IMG/VR virus record: IMGVR_UViG_3300003324_000946
Span: 1-31,220 of that record
Length of the DNA: 31,220 nt
Reading direction: 5' to 3' (one strand)
Origin: a virus
Part shown: piece after piece, positions 1-7,853 of the stretch
How the letters are laid out: every line of letters begins with the position of its first letter
Position numbering within the stretch: position 1 is the first letter of the stretch
Program-made: the position numbers and the translations under genes
Notes under the pieces: generated by a model
The model's database searches: none
Told to the model about the DNA's origin: nothing
What the model saw: only the letters and a program-made list of their open reading frames with translations

Positions 1-82
1 GAAACAAAACCGGGTGAACGCCGTTGTACCGCCCCCTGAGCTTGGCCACCACTTCTTGCTGCTTATCTGACAGATGCTCCAT
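1..82 (-). CDS. Partial CDS, start of a phage protein of unknown function
   Basis: An ATG at 82-80 follows AAAGG with a six-base spacer and opens a frame that runs off the left edge. Only 27 residues are visible, beginning MEHLSDKQQEVVAKLRGRY and continuing NGVHPVLF. The pattern of a short charged helix followed by RYxxxHPxxF resembles a small phage protein family I recall without a known function. It lies 32 bases downstream of the secreted peptidase-like gene on the same strand and is probably in the same transcript. Too little is present to name it. Confidence 0.6.
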   Translation of the reverse strand, partial: MEHLSDKQQEVVAKLRGRYNGVHPVLF

Positions 83-114
83 CTATAGCCTTTACCACTA
101 CTCGGCGTCAACGC

Positions 115-975
115 CTACCAGGAATCCCAAGTGAAGTAAGAATTGGGCGTCCGGCCATTGCTTATGTCAGCCGATACGTTGTACATATACCTGTTGAACG
201 CTTTATCAAAATCTTGATAGCTCGCGTAGCCCAACAAAGAGATGTTAGGCTGCCTGTTGTTCGTGGAAGAATCAAGGAAGAGCAAGAACTTTTTCTGACC
301 GTGCGTTTTCATCAGGTATAAACAAAAAGCCGCACACTCCCTGTCAAACCAAAGCTGATTTTGCGGCTGGTATTTTGCCAACTTATCCGGCGTCATCCTG
401 AGAATGTCCTCAGTCCAAAAACAAGGCAGATTTTGATCATAAATCTGCTTGAGGACGCCTATCCGCTCACGCATGTCCGGGACGCTACTGTTAAGAGTCG
501 CCATCCCACGGTGCAACCACAAAGGGAAACGCACGCCGTAGGTGGCCTCGAACTCGCAAAGCACGACCTCTGTAAGGAGAGAAGGCACGGTAGAAGTGTA
601 CCACCGGTCGCCGGCGTAGCACCAGATCGCCAACGACTTAGTACGCCCTCCCGCATCTCGCTCCACCTGCACCGCCTGCTTATCTCGCTTGAAAAGGGTC
701 GCGTAGACAGCCTGGTCTGGGCAAAGCAGTACCTTGCACTTGACAGAAAACGGTCCTTCCTTGAAGGCCCAGCGGCCATAAAGCCACCGCCGCATTTGCT
801 CAAGGTTGCGATACAACTTTTCGCCCTGCTCTTTGTTGATCGAAAGAACCTCAAAATTGGGCGTCTCAAACCGGTTCCAAACGACCTCGGCCGGCTGCCC
901 TGGGGGTTGGGACAAGCCAACCCCCAGACTTCCGCACCACAACAAGACGGCAGCAAGTGCAGCAATCCACTTCAT
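115..975 (-). CDS. Secreted peptidase-MA-like (gluzincin fold) protein with a degenerate active site
   Basis: 286 residues. The ATG at 975 has GGAAGAG upstream and overlaps the sigma-factor stop as ATGA, so a longer in-frame start inside the sigma gene is rejected. The N-terminus (MKWIAALAAVLLWC) is a signal peptide or N-terminal anchor, so the protein probably leaves the cytoplasm. Residues 36-95 (ETPNFEVLS followed by a helix and a strand) and 130-165 (LLTEVVLCEFE, then PLWLHRGMA) resemble the gluzincin-like peptidase_MA/DUF1570 layout, in which HExxH is followed by PxWLxEGxA. Here the HExxH position reads TEVVLC: the Glu is kept and both His are lost, and the downstream Glu reads as HR. 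If the alignment is right, it is a binding or scaffold protein rather than an active protease. The family call is from pattern memory. Translational coupling to a sigma gene is unusual. Confidence 0.6.
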   Translation of the reverse strand: MKWIAALAAVLLWCGSLGVGLSQPPGQPAEVVWNRFETPNFEVLSINKEQGEKLYRNLEQMRRWLYGRWAFKEGPFSVKCKVLLCPDQAVYATLFKRDKQAVQVERDAGGRTKSLAIWCYAGDRWYTSTVPSLLTEVVLCEFEATYGVRFPLWLHRGMATLNSSVPDMRERIGVLKQIYDQNLPCFWTEDILRMTPDKLAKYQPQNQLWFDRECAAFCLYLMKTHGQKKFLLFLDSSTNNRQPNISLLGYASYQDFDKAFNRYMYNVSADISNGRTPNSYFTWDSW

Positions 976-1703
976 GTACTCTTCCCGTCGTCGCCTTTTG
1001 CCACAGGGGAAACCGTTGCGTTGAGGCGAAATTTCTCCCTCGCACGGCCGGACTGGACGGCGTCCCAGAGTTCGCCCTCCCGGCCTGCCCAAATCTTCTG
1101 AAGCACCTTCTTGTAATGGCTCATTAGCTGGGAAACACGGGACTCGCATAGTCCCTCGACCAGGGAGATTTCTTTCATCGTTAGCCCATCGAGATAGTAG
1201 TATCGGAGAATATTCCTGACTTTTTGGGGCAGGGACTTCGTCAGATCAGCGAATAACTCCTCGCTCTCCAGTGCCGACATATCCGGCACGTCTGTGAGGC
1301 TCTCCTCCAGCGGAACCGGTCGCCGGCTCCTGCTGCCGTAAACCGGCACGTCAAGACTCCAGCCATAAAATTGCCGATTCCTGCCACCCCAGGTACAGCG
1401 GCGGAGGTAGTCGTTGATCTCTCCGAGGATACGGATTCGAGCGTAGACGGGGAATTGCTCGTGTTTTGCCTCGTCGTATTTTGTGGCCGCATCGAGCAAG
1501 CCAAAATACGCCGCCGATTTCAGGTCGTCGAGGTTCACACACTTAGGCATGCCCCTCTGTTTCCGACAAGCAATTTTGTTGGCCAAAGGGAGGTATTGGT
1601 GAAATAGCTTGTCTCGAAGCTCAATGCCATTTACCTTCTCCTCAGTAACCGGTTCGTCAGCGGCCTCCGCAATGGGAGGGGTAGATTCGGTAGCGGTCGT
1701 CAT
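972..1703 (-). CDS. Sigma-70 family RNA polymerase sigma factor, FliA/WhiG-like, regions 2 and 4
   Basis: 243 residues. ATG at 1703, preceded by AGGAA. Region 2 (about residues 33-105) shows LPLANKIA, then VNLDDLKSAAYFGLLDAA, then RIRILGEINDYLR, which is the core-binding and -10-recognition pattern of FliA/SigF-type factors. Region 4 (about 150-205) shows LPQKVRNILRYYYLDGLTM followed by a helix-turn-helix SLVEGLCESRVSQLMSHYKK. Region 3 is short or missing; a basic linker (GSRSRRP) lies between. It should redirect host RNA polymerase to phage promoters, perhaps late ones such as the CNTAAATA sites noted in this window (inference). Its 3' end overlaps the secreted peptidase-like gene by four bases. 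The acidic first 25 residues are probably disordered. Confidence 0.9.
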   Translation of the reverse strand: MTTATESTPPIAEAADEPVTEEKVNGIELRDKLFHQYLPLANKIACRKQRGMPKCVNLDDLKSAAYFGLLDAATKYDEAKHEQFPVYARIRILGEINDYLRRCTWGGRNRQFYGWSLDVPVYGSRSRRPVPLEESLTDVPDMSALESEELFADLTKSLPQKVRNILRYYYLDGLTMKEISLVEGLCESRVSQLMSHYKKVLQKIWAGREGELWDAVQSGRAREKFRLNATVSPVAKGDDGKST

Positions 1704-1759
1704 AGCAGTTCCTATCGTAAAACATGGTTGAAAACGGTCGTTGTAACGTAGTAAAGTAT

Positions 1760-1779
1760 GGCCGAGAAACCTCTCGGCC
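1760..1779 (-). terminator. Hairpin just after the amidoligase gene
   Basis: A perfect 8-bp stem (GGCCGAGA/TCTCGGCC) with a four-base loop begins four bases after the amidoligase stop. Read on the minus strand it is followed by ATACTTTAC, a weak T-rich run, so it is either an imperfect intrinsic terminator or an mRNA 3'-end stabiliser upstream of the sigma gene. Confidence 0.5.
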
Positions 1780-1782
1780 GTC

Positions 1783-2859
1783 CTACATTGGCACTAGCCA
1801 GTCTTGGACTCCATATTTACGACTTTGCTCCGCTTTCTTGGGAGTCTTTTTTCCATTGCCATTGTTTGACTCCTTTTCCGCGTAAACACGATAGGGTGCA
1901 GACATATAATTCAGCAGGGCGAGTGCTTCATCCACCAGGTCCCCGTCATCAGAGTGCTCCAGGAGACGTTCCAGGAGCCACGCCTTCAGGCCCCACAGCC
2001 CCTTGCTCAAAATCACCGGGGAATCGTCCGTACCGTGCAGGCCAAGAAACCGAAGAGTATCCTTGAGCCCCATCACGGAAAGATCACTCGGGGATGTCTT
2101 GTTCTTCCCGAGGTTGACGAACCGAACGAAAAATTTGATCCAGTTCATCACGTCATGTGGATCGACTGAGCCCTCTGGCAGCCGTAATTCCACTGTTTTT
2201 CGTTGCTTGACCTCCCCCGGCGGATAGTACTCATCATAATCATAATTCGGCCTCCAGGCCGAGCAGACGTTGCAGATATTGAAGGTCACACGCCGGTGCT
2301 TGTCATCATGGTAAGGCGGACAGACCTTACGCCAGAACTCAACAGCATGATACGAAAGGTTGTCGAGTTTCATGGCCTTGAAGAACTGTCGCAGGGGTAC
2401 GCAGTATTCACTGGTACGCCGCCGCTTCGGCACGGCCTGGAGCAGCACCGGCTCGATTTTCATCCAGTAGGCAACCACCTTGGCAAGTTGCTGCTTGTTA
2501 AAATCGGCAACCTCGGCGTGAACGTGAACGGCACACTTGTCGTTCACCTTGACGCCCTCGTCTCGAAACTTGCCAACCACCTTTCCTATCAGAGCGATGT
2601 CGTTAACGCCAGAAGCGACAAACGAAGACAACTCCGACCCAGCGTTAAATTCGTTGTCCTTGATGGAACCGTCATGCTTGATCTTCCAGTAATTGTTGCC
2701 GTAATCCTTGTCGTTGGCATTGCTCACCTTGCACTCGCGGCCAGGGTCAACGGCCTTCACAAATTCAGCTAGTTTAGCCTTGGCCAGGTGATTGGTGACT
2801 TCAATTTCAACGCCGAACTTCCTCTTTGTTGCAAACAGCAAATACCGTACATCGCCCAT
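1783..2859 (-). CDS. Amidoligase-family (COOH-NH2 ligase) enzyme
   Basis: 358 residues. The start is set at the ATG at 2859, which has AAGGAG seven bases upstream; the frame stays open to a GTG at 3015, but that start has no ribosome site. Family landmarks in order are FGVEIEV (residues 15-21), WKIKHDGSI, GSELSSFV, CAVHVHAEV and the late TVELRLPEGSVDP followed by an aromatic helix. These match the phage/bacterial amidoligase family (PF12224), related to glutamine-synthetase-fold and gamma-glutamyl ligases, thought to form amide bonds on peptides or proteins using ATP. The acidic pairs in VEIEV and ELRL are the expected metal/ATP ligands and are intact. It lies just downstream of the tail-protein genes. 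The substrate is unknown; modification of virion or host cell-wall peptides is possible. Confidence 0.85.
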   Translation of the reverse strand: MGDVRYLLFATKRKFGVEIEVTNHLAKAKLAEFVKAVDPGRECKVSNANDKDYGNNYWKIKHDGSIKDNEFNAGSELSSFVASGVNDIALIGKVVGKFRDEGVKVNDKCAVHVHAEVADFNKQQLAKVVAYWMKIEPVLLQAVPKRRRTSEYCVPLRQFFKAMKLDNLSYHAVEFWRKVCPPYHDDKHRRVTFNICNVCSAWRPNYDYDEYYPPGEVKQRKTVELRLPEGSVDPHDVMNWIKFFVRFVNLGKNKTSPSDLSVMGLKDTLRFLGLHGTDDSPVILSKGLWGLKAWLLERLLEHSDDGDLVDEALALLNYMSAPYRVYAEKESNNGNGKKTPKKAEQSRKYGVQDWLVPM

Positions 2860-2926
2860 GTTCCACTCCTTCGGACCTGTTCGCGACGGGGTGACAATGG
2901 TAAGACCACACTGATATGGGGTCAAG

Positions 2927-3070
2927 TTATTCCACAACCGGGGGTCGTGGTACACTTCTGTGTTCGCGGCGAATTGCCTGCACGACCTCGTAGGTCCGAG
3001 CGAGTACGACGCCACTTAACACTGTGATCACGACGTTTATTACGGAAATAAAAAGTACGGCCCAGAGCAT
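2927..3070 (-). CDS. Small single-helix membrane protein (holin-like size)
   Basis: 47 residues. ATG at 3070, stop TAA at 2929-2927, starting eight bases after the stop of the upstream virion protein, with a modest GTGAGAG ribosome site. Residues 2-24 (LWAVLFISVINVVITVLSGV and on) form one clear membrane helix, followed by a basic-amphipathic tail (ARTYEVVQAIRREHR) and a Pro-rich end. The topology (very short outer end, positive cytoplasmic tail) resembles small phage membrane proteins such as one-helix holins or regulators of lysis, but there is no specific family match. It fills an otherwise empty gap between the virion protein and the amidoligase. Confidence 0.6.
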   Translation of the reverse strand: MLWAVLFISVINVVITVLSGVVLARTYEVVQAIRREHRSVPRPPVVE

Positions 3071-3078
3071 GAACACTC

Positions 3079-4887
3079 TCACCCAACCGGAATCGTTGGC
3101 GGCTTGTTACCAGTCACACCGGAACCAATCTGGGCGGCTGACGCAACGGCCGGTCCAATATCAATCACTACTGGTGGTATATCGACCGCAAGTTCAGAAA
3201 TCTTGAACGTGATAGTCGGATTGACCAGAAAGGACGGCGATTTGAACAGGCCAATGTCGTCCACGTACACAAGGGTTTGCACGGCTGACGGGACGGTCCC
3301 CCCTGTTTGGGTATTTATGTCGAAACTGAACGAGAGTGGCGTGGCGTTGAAACAGACATTGTTGGCGTCAAAACCAGCAATTAGCCTTGTGACCCGCTGC
3401 GGGATGTTAGAATTGTTGAAACTCCTCAAAGTAGCAAGAAAAGTAAATTTCCAATAGACCCCGGATACAGGCAGCACATTAAGCTCATCGTTGTTCACAC
3501 ACTGAAAACCAAACGTGAGCGTCCACTGCTCAATAGTCGGAAAGTCCGGAGCAAACCCCTGAAAATGCAAAGTGTTGTACCACGCAACCTCGCTAAAGTT
3601 GTAATATAGATCCTGCGAAGATGCAAACGTCAGATTGTTCCTCTGGAGGAACCTGCTGAAGTAGTTTGACGTGCCCAACTGTTGGGTAATCCTTAGCCTT
3701 TGCGGCAAAGAGAGGGGACAGCATTTTGTCTGGATGATGGTCACCGTAGGAGTCAAAGTGGTAGCATTTCCGTCAAAAGCAAACTCAACGCCCTGGGCCT
3801 GGACCGTGAAGCCACCTCCCAGATTGAAGACCTTGACTCCCTGCTCGCTGGAAGTAACGCCGGCCGAGCCGCTCAGTGCCGTTCCTCCCGCTCCTACGTA
3901 CAAGGAGGAAGTAACGTCTGCCGAGCCACTGAAAGCCAGACCGCCGCTTGGCTGGTAGTTCGCCGACCAGACTACACCGGCCGAACCACCAAAACTGGCA
4001 TGACCGCCGCCGCCGTTCTCCAGCAGAAGCCCGCAGGTGCCGTGGAACTGGAGCACGCCACCGCCTTCAAAATGGATCGCAGACGCCGCCCACCTGGCCA
4101 ATCCAGTGAGGAAAAGGCTTCCGCTGCCGGTGTAGTCCCAAAAAGACTTGGTCAAACTTACCTCGCCAGACAGCCCAAGGGCACCGCTGGCTTCGTAGAG
4201 GTAGTTGTAATTGGCCTGGGCGACGGTGGCTTGGCCGGTCAAGACAGCACCCCCGCGACCAGGATAAGGCGGGAAACCGGTAAAAATACCCGTGCCTGAA
4301 AGGCCGAGACTCCCCCCGCCCTCGTATTCCAAAATAGTTGGAAAAACCCGCATACCCAACCCGAAAGTGAAAAGCGGGGCCACATCAGTCAACAAGTCAG
4401 AACAGAATTGGTCGTTTGGACCGGGAGTCACGTCCTCAAGGACGTTGCAAGTCGTATCCGTTGTCGAGGTAAAATCGGAAATTGCTGCCGGCCTGGTGAA
4501 TCGCTGAATACTCTGGATTGGGAAAGTGATGAAGCGTTCCTGTAACTTCTGGCAAACCTCGGCCAAGTTTCGAGCATAAATATTGACGGTGATGTTAAAC
4601 TTGGAGTTCGAGCCACAGTCTGGGGCAGATACCGGCGGGCACCCGGCCGGTTTGCATGTTCCGACGACGCGATAAAACGAGAACGGCCGCTCACCAACAG
4701 CCCAGGTAAAATCTTGTGTGAAGAAGTCAGTTTCATACACCTTCCAACGGAAGGGCATAGTCACTTCGTCGGCGACACTTTCGACGGAAGTGCCGGATAC
4801 AGAAAGAGAGCCGCCGGCCTCGTAGGAATATGCTACCGTATTGAACGGCGGAGCAAGGTCGAGTAAATGAAGAATGTTAAGGGGCAT
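3079..4887 (-). CDS. Virion structural protein with beta-rich GG-x-LxLSG repeats (tail/fibre)
   Basis: 602 residues. ATG at 4887 behind AAGGAGGAG. A short motif of the form YxxGGxLxLSGxAxV recurs about ten times: once near residue 22 (YEAGGSLSVSGTS) and then in a block at about 185-365 (YEGGGSLGLSGTG, YEASGALGLSGEV, YTGSGSLFLTGLA, FEGGGVLQFHGTC, and more). Such spaced beta-strand repeats are typical of phage fibre, needle or decoration proteins. The flanking domains are beta-rich with scattered Cys residues and have no family I can name. It follows the other fibre-like gene by nine bases, so the two are probably co-transcribed and co-assembled. Surface location and receptor or matrix binding are inferred. 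Confidence 0.75.
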   Translation of the reverse strand: MPLNILHLLDLAPPFNTVAYSYEAGGSLSVSGTSVESVADEVTMPFRWKVYETDFFTQDFTWAVGERPFSFYRVVGTCKPAGCPPVSAPDCGSNSKFNITVNIYARNLAEVCQKLQERFITFPIQSIQRFTRPAAISDFTSTTDTTCNVLEDVTPGPNDQFCSDLLTDVAPLFTFGLGMRVFPTILEYEGGGSLGLSGTGIFTGFPPYPGRGGAVLTGQATVAQANYNYLYEASGALGLSGEVSLTKSFWDYTGSGSLFLTGLARWAASAIHFEGGGVLQFHGTCGLLLENGGGGHASFGGSAGVVWSANYQPSGGLAFSGSADVTSSLYVGAGGTALSGSAGVTSSEQGVKVFNLGGGFTVQAQGVEFAFDGNATTLTPTVTIIQTKCCPLSLPQRLRITQQLGTSNYFSRFLQRNNLTFASSQDLYYNFSEVAWYNTLHFQGFAPDFPTIEQWTLTFGFQCVNNDELNVLPVSGVYWKFTFLATLRSFNNSNIPQRVTRLIAGFDANNVCFNATPLSFSFDINTQTGGTVPSAVQTLVYVDDIGLFKSPSFLVNPTITFKISELAVDIPPVVIDIGPAVASAAQIGSGVTGNKPPTIPVG

Positions 4888-4896
4888 GGCTCCTCC

Positions 4897-6519
4897 TTAA
4901 CTAGCCGGTCCCTGAGTTTGCACCCCGCTGGTGTCAGTGAGGGTCTGAGTGGTAACAACAGTCGTGTTGTTATCGGCAAAAGTCTTAAGTGTCGTTGTCC
5001 CTGTATCGTAGACCGCCTTTTTGTAGAAACGTCTCCACAACTGAACAATCATTTCCCTAAAGGAAGACGCTACCGTGGAAGGAGCAGTAACCGGGATGCT
5101 GTCCAGGCCAGTGCTCGACAGAGCGTAGCCGGTCTTGTCGTTTACCGTCCCGGCCGTCACTTGACCGCTGGAAAGGCTCACCTGATTAGCTCCCGTTCCA
5201 CTACTCACCTTCATGATGTCACCAGGAACCGCCCGAGTTGATACTTGGGCATCCAGATTAGTTCCGACGATATATCCGGCCTGACCACTACTGTAGCTAC
5301 CTGGCAATGTCGTTGTCCACGGATCGGAGCCTCCGCTGCTAGAATCAACCGCAGCAATGCGGTAGAAATTACCATTCGATGGGTTGCCTTGACCAAAGGC
5401 ACTATCAATAGTTGCAATTTTTGTAGTACCATTGTAAGCAGTAATTGTTCTGTATTCCGTGTCATTCGATCCGGTTGGCGTCCAGGCTATAATATAACCA
5501 TCATACACATTGTTAACGCTGCTTGCCGCATTAGCCAGTTTTACCGATGTCCCAGACGAGCCAGCTTGGAATTGACCACTTGTAACGAAATTGGCAACTC
5601 CTACCACGTTGCCGAAAACATTTCCAGAAACATTGCCGTTCAGATTACCAGCGACATTTCCCGCAACGCTTCCAACACTTCCAGTAACGCTTCCAACAGA
5701 GCCAGAAATACTCGTTACAGGCAAGCTATTGCCAACAATGTAACCAGCTTGACCGGAGCTATAGCTGCCAGGCAGAGAAGTAGCCCATGGATCACCACCA
5801 TCGCCAAGGGCCGTTACCTCAAGGCTGGAATCAAGTTTCGGCAAGGTGGTCCCGTAAATGTACCAGGCGTCACCGCCGGACGGAGTTATCGTGAAATCCC
5901 TGTCAACAGTTAGATCCCAGGTTGCTCCGCCAAACGAGGCAGCTGTGATTGTCCGGACCTGTTTTCCGCTCGCGTCAACAATTTCAAGGGCCATGCCGAC
6001 CATGTCCGTATTGCCAACACCGCTGCTGCTGATGGTTACGGTGTTGGTTGTTCCACTTCCGGAAAGGCTTCCCGATAAGATCAAAGTGCCATACAACTTT
6101 TGTACGGTGCCTTGAACGTCTCCCGTGACACCGCCAACGGTGCCGACAACATTACCGCCGACGTTACCCGTCACGCTCGCAACGCTGCCGACAACATTAC
6201 CGCCGACGTTACCCGTCACGCTACCAACAGTTCCGCAGGATGTCACAGAGCCACCAGGTAGATCGGGGACGACTTGATCTAACCATGTGTCTGGAATGCC
6301 ACTCCCAGCATTCAAGTAGTAAGCCAGACTGCCCAGAGTGCTTGTATCGGTTGAGTTTAAGGCCATCAAATACCAGCCGTTGCTGATCTCACTGAAACTG
6401 CCAGAGAGCAAGTTGAAGCTGCCGCCATTCTGGCTGATCAGAACGGTCGGAGACAACCCGGTGGCTCCCAGGTAGATCGGCCGATTGAAGCTGGTGCTTT
6501 GCGGAATTAAGAGTGCCAT
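4897..6519 (-). CDS. Tail fibre-like virion protein with glycine/asparagine/valine repeats
   Basis: 540 residues. ATG at 6519 with AGGGG close upstream. The N-terminal domain (about 1-90) is followed by tandem repeats of the type GNVGGNVVGSV (about 95-140 and again about 280-310). A roughly 150-residue module occurs twice: a beta domain ending in a tyrosine-rich strand, then DPWxTxLPGSYSSGQAGYIVG. The C-terminus (LWRRFYKKAVYDTGTT, then DTSG) resembles the tail ends of many phage fibre-like proteins. Low-complexity GNV repeats of this kind form extended beta-helical shafts in fibres. It heads the structural-gene transcript, behind a late-promoter candidate. Exact position in the virion is not determinable from sequence alone. 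Confidence 0.75.
   Translation of the reverse strand: MALLIPQSTSFNRPIYLGATGLSPTVLISQNGGSFNLLSGSFSEISNGWYLMALNSTDTSTLGSLAYYLNAGSGIPDTWLDQVVPDLPGGSVTSCGTVGSVTGNVGGNVVGSVASVTGNVGGNVVGTVGGVTGDVQGTVQKLYGTLILSGSLSGSGTTNTVTISSSGVGNTDMVGMALEIVDASGKQVRTITAASFGGATWDLTVDRDFTITPSGGDAWYIYGTTLPKLDSSLEVTALGDGGDPWATSLPGSYSSGQAGYIVGNSLPVTSISGSVGSVTGSVGSVAGNVAGNLNGNVSGNVFGNVVGVANFVTSGQFQAGSSGTSVKLANAASSVNNVYDGYIIAWTPTGSNDTEYRTITAYNGTTKIATIDSAFGQGNPSNGNFYRIAAVDSSSGGSDPWTTTLPGSYSSGQAGYIVGTNLDAQVSTRAVPGDIMKVSSGTGANQVSLSSGQVTAGTVNDKTGYALSSTGLDSIPVTAPSTVASSFREMIVQLWRRFYKKAVYDTGTTTLKTFADNNTTVVTTQTLTDTSGVQTQGPAS
6141..6222. repeat. 45-bp tandem repeat inside the fibre gene
   Basis: A 37-base segment beginning TGCCGACAACATTACC occurs identically at 6141-6177 and 6186-6222, a period of 45 bases (15 codons). 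It encodes the GSVTGNVGGNVV repeat. Nucleotide identity, not only protein similarity, implies recent slippage or recombination, and such repeats let fibre length vary. Confidence 0.85.
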
Positions 6520-6580
6520 GATCCCCTAACTGTTAGCTGTTTCGGAAGAATGCTTTCTCAAACGGACTCCTCCGCAAGAG

Positions 6581-6588
6581 TATTTATG
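6581..6588 (-). promoter_or_regulatory. T4-late-like promoter element CATAAATA upstream of the fibre operon
   Basis: Read on the minus strand, CATAAATA lies 62 bases before the fibre-gene ATG and just after the terminator of the upstream transcript. T4 late promoters consist of a TATAAATA box without a -35 element. Related octamers precede phoH (CGTAAATA) and the gene ending at 28471 (CTTAAATA). This is pattern matching only; the same octamer class also occurs by chance in coding DNA (1814-1821, 3312-3319). Confidence 0.4.
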
Positions 6589-6598
6589 AGTGCTACGG

Positions 6599-6636
6599 GG
6601 AAAAAGAAAAAGCCACGGAGGTTTTCTCCGTGGCTT
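6599..6636 (-). terminator. Intrinsic terminator
   Basis: On the minus strand a perfect 11-bp stem (AAGCCACGGAG/CTCCGTGGCTT) with a five-base loop is followed directly by TTTCTTTTTCC. It lies 28 bases after the stop of the gene ending at 6664 and separates the upstream operon from the fibre operon. Confidence 0.9.
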
Positions 6637-6663
6637 AAGATGCCCAAGTGTTAATTTGATGAA

Positions 6664-7221
6664 TTAGGCGTAAAGCAGGTATTTGCGTCCGAGCATGAAA
6701 GTGTAGTAGAGGCCCTTGTAGAACCCCTCAAACAGGCGTGGGTGACTGGTGTGCTGGCTGGTGTTGTTCACCGCCCAGGCCATCTGCTCCAGGGAGCGGA
6801 GCGGCTCTTCCTTGTTCGCCCACCTCCTGGCGAACATCGGATTGTGCCTGATGAAAAAACGCCACAGCCAACACTCCAGGTCGCGGTCGTTGTCGGCGGC
6901 AAAAGGCTGATAGCTGTCCTTGGCTTTGATCGTCTCATTGACCCACGTTCGCAAGTCGATGTCAGGATCGACGTGCTCGTGCCTGAAAAGCCTGTACGTC
7001 GCCTCTGGATAGGCCCGCCCGGTCTGCACAAACAACTCTGCAACGAGGCCACCGTGAGGTTTCAGACACCCGCGACAGGTTGTTATGTTCCGGGAATGAG
7101 AACTGGTCAGCACGATGGCTCCAGGCTTTTTCCCCGAATCAAAAAAACAGACGCCCTCGTCGGCAGCGAGAACAAAGTTCATGCCGTGGCGTTCTCGGTA
7201 TTCTTGGATCAGGCTTGCCAT
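6664..7221 (-). CDS. Conserved-looking phage protein of unknown function
   Basis: 185 residues. Start chosen at the ATG at 7221, with AAGGGGG five bases upstream, rather than the TTG five codons earlier. The protein is mixed alpha/beta, with a CRGC motif near residue 50, several His (HEHVDPDID) and an aromatic C-terminal third (FEGFYKGLYYTFMLGRKYLL). I recognise no family. The gene begins 15 bases after the stop of the zinc-ribbon protein gene and ends the transcript, directly before an intrinsic terminator. It is probably cytoplasmic: no signal peptide or long membrane helix. Confidence 0.75.
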   Translation of the reverse strand: MASLIQEYRERHGMNFVLAADEGVCFFDSGKKPGAIVLTSSHSRNITTCRGCLKPHGGLVAELFVQTGRAYPEATYRLFRHEHVDPDIDLRTWVNETIKAKDSYQPFAADNDRDLECWLWRFFIRHNPMFARRWANKEEPLRSLEQMAWAVNNTSQHTSHPRLFEGFYKGLYYTFMLGRKYLLYA

Positions 7222-7236
7222 TGTGGCCCCCTTCAA

Positions 7237-7845
7237 TTAACCGCGATGCACCCACTCGAACAGGGTGGGGATGATCGGCAGTTGTCGCCCTTTTGCCATG
7301 AACTTTCGGGTTTTCCAGTCAAAGTTGCAATCCCAGATGTAAGGCACCAGGAGTGCGGCCTTGCACAAAGCCTTGGCGGTGGATTTCTCCACTGCCGGTT
7401 CGCCACTCACGTAGTTAGCCATGAAGCCGTTGTCGCACCAACGAAAAACCACAACGTCCTCGGGAGGGAAGTCGTCAAGGTCGCGATTGAAATAAATCGC
7501 GTAATTCTCCCTCATCTTGGACATGACTTCCTTGGCGAAGGTGTCGGCGTTGGAACACCCAGCCTGGTGCTGTCGGTTCCAAGCTCGCAAGTACTGAGTG
7601 GCACGGACTGCCGCAGACTTGCACTTATCGCAAGCGGCGTAGTCCTCGGTGGATTTCTCGGCCTTGTGGACGTGTCCACAGACCCCGCAAACGTAGACAT
7701 ATTGCAGCCGCCGCATGTTGTGGAAAACCTTCTCACAAACCAGCTGCTCCAGCACGTAGTCCGACCGAAGGTTGCTCAGGGCTTGCACGAACTGCGGCGG
7801 AGTGCCAACGTCGTGCCAGGTCGGGAAATGAATGTCATCAGCCAT
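7237..7845 (-). CDS. Zinc-ribbon protein of unknown function
   Basis: 202 residues. Start at the ATG at 7845 with GAGG seven bases upstream; an earlier TTG (7857) lacks its own site. Residues about 50-77 carry two CxxC pairs (VCGVCGHVH, then CDKCK), a classical zinc ribbon that usually binds nucleic acid or stabilises a small fold. The C-terminal half is rich in aromatic and acidic residues (FNRDLDDFPPEDVVVFRW). No family recognised. It follows the 62-residue gene and is co-transcribed with phoH upstream. Confidence 0.75.
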   Translation of the reverse strand: MADDIHFPTWHDVGTPPQFVQALSNLRSDYVLEQLVCEKVFHNMRRLQYVYVCGVCGHVHKAEKSTEDYAACDKCKSAAVRATQYLRAWNRQHQAGCSNADTFAKEVMSKMRENYAIYFNRDLDDFPPEDVVVFRWCDNGFMANYVSGEPAVEKSTAKALCKAALLVPYIWDCNFDWKTRKFMAKGRQLPIIPTLFEWVHRG

Positions 7846-7853
7846 GTTTGGCC

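Noticed and set aside
361-1101. Long plus-strand reading frame opposite the secreted peptidase and sigma genes
   Set aside because: It is the complement of two genes with clear domains and ribosome sites; its protein is Arg/Pro/His-rich without pattern.
2860-3015. Upstream GTG start for the amidoligase
   Set aside because: No ribosome site, and the ATG at 2859 has an ideal AAGGAG; the same bases better encode the 47-residue membrane protein in another frame.
6120-6240. Short regular repeats that could suggest CRISPR
   Set aside because: They are tandem, in frame, without unique spacers, and encode the GNV repeats of a fibre protein.
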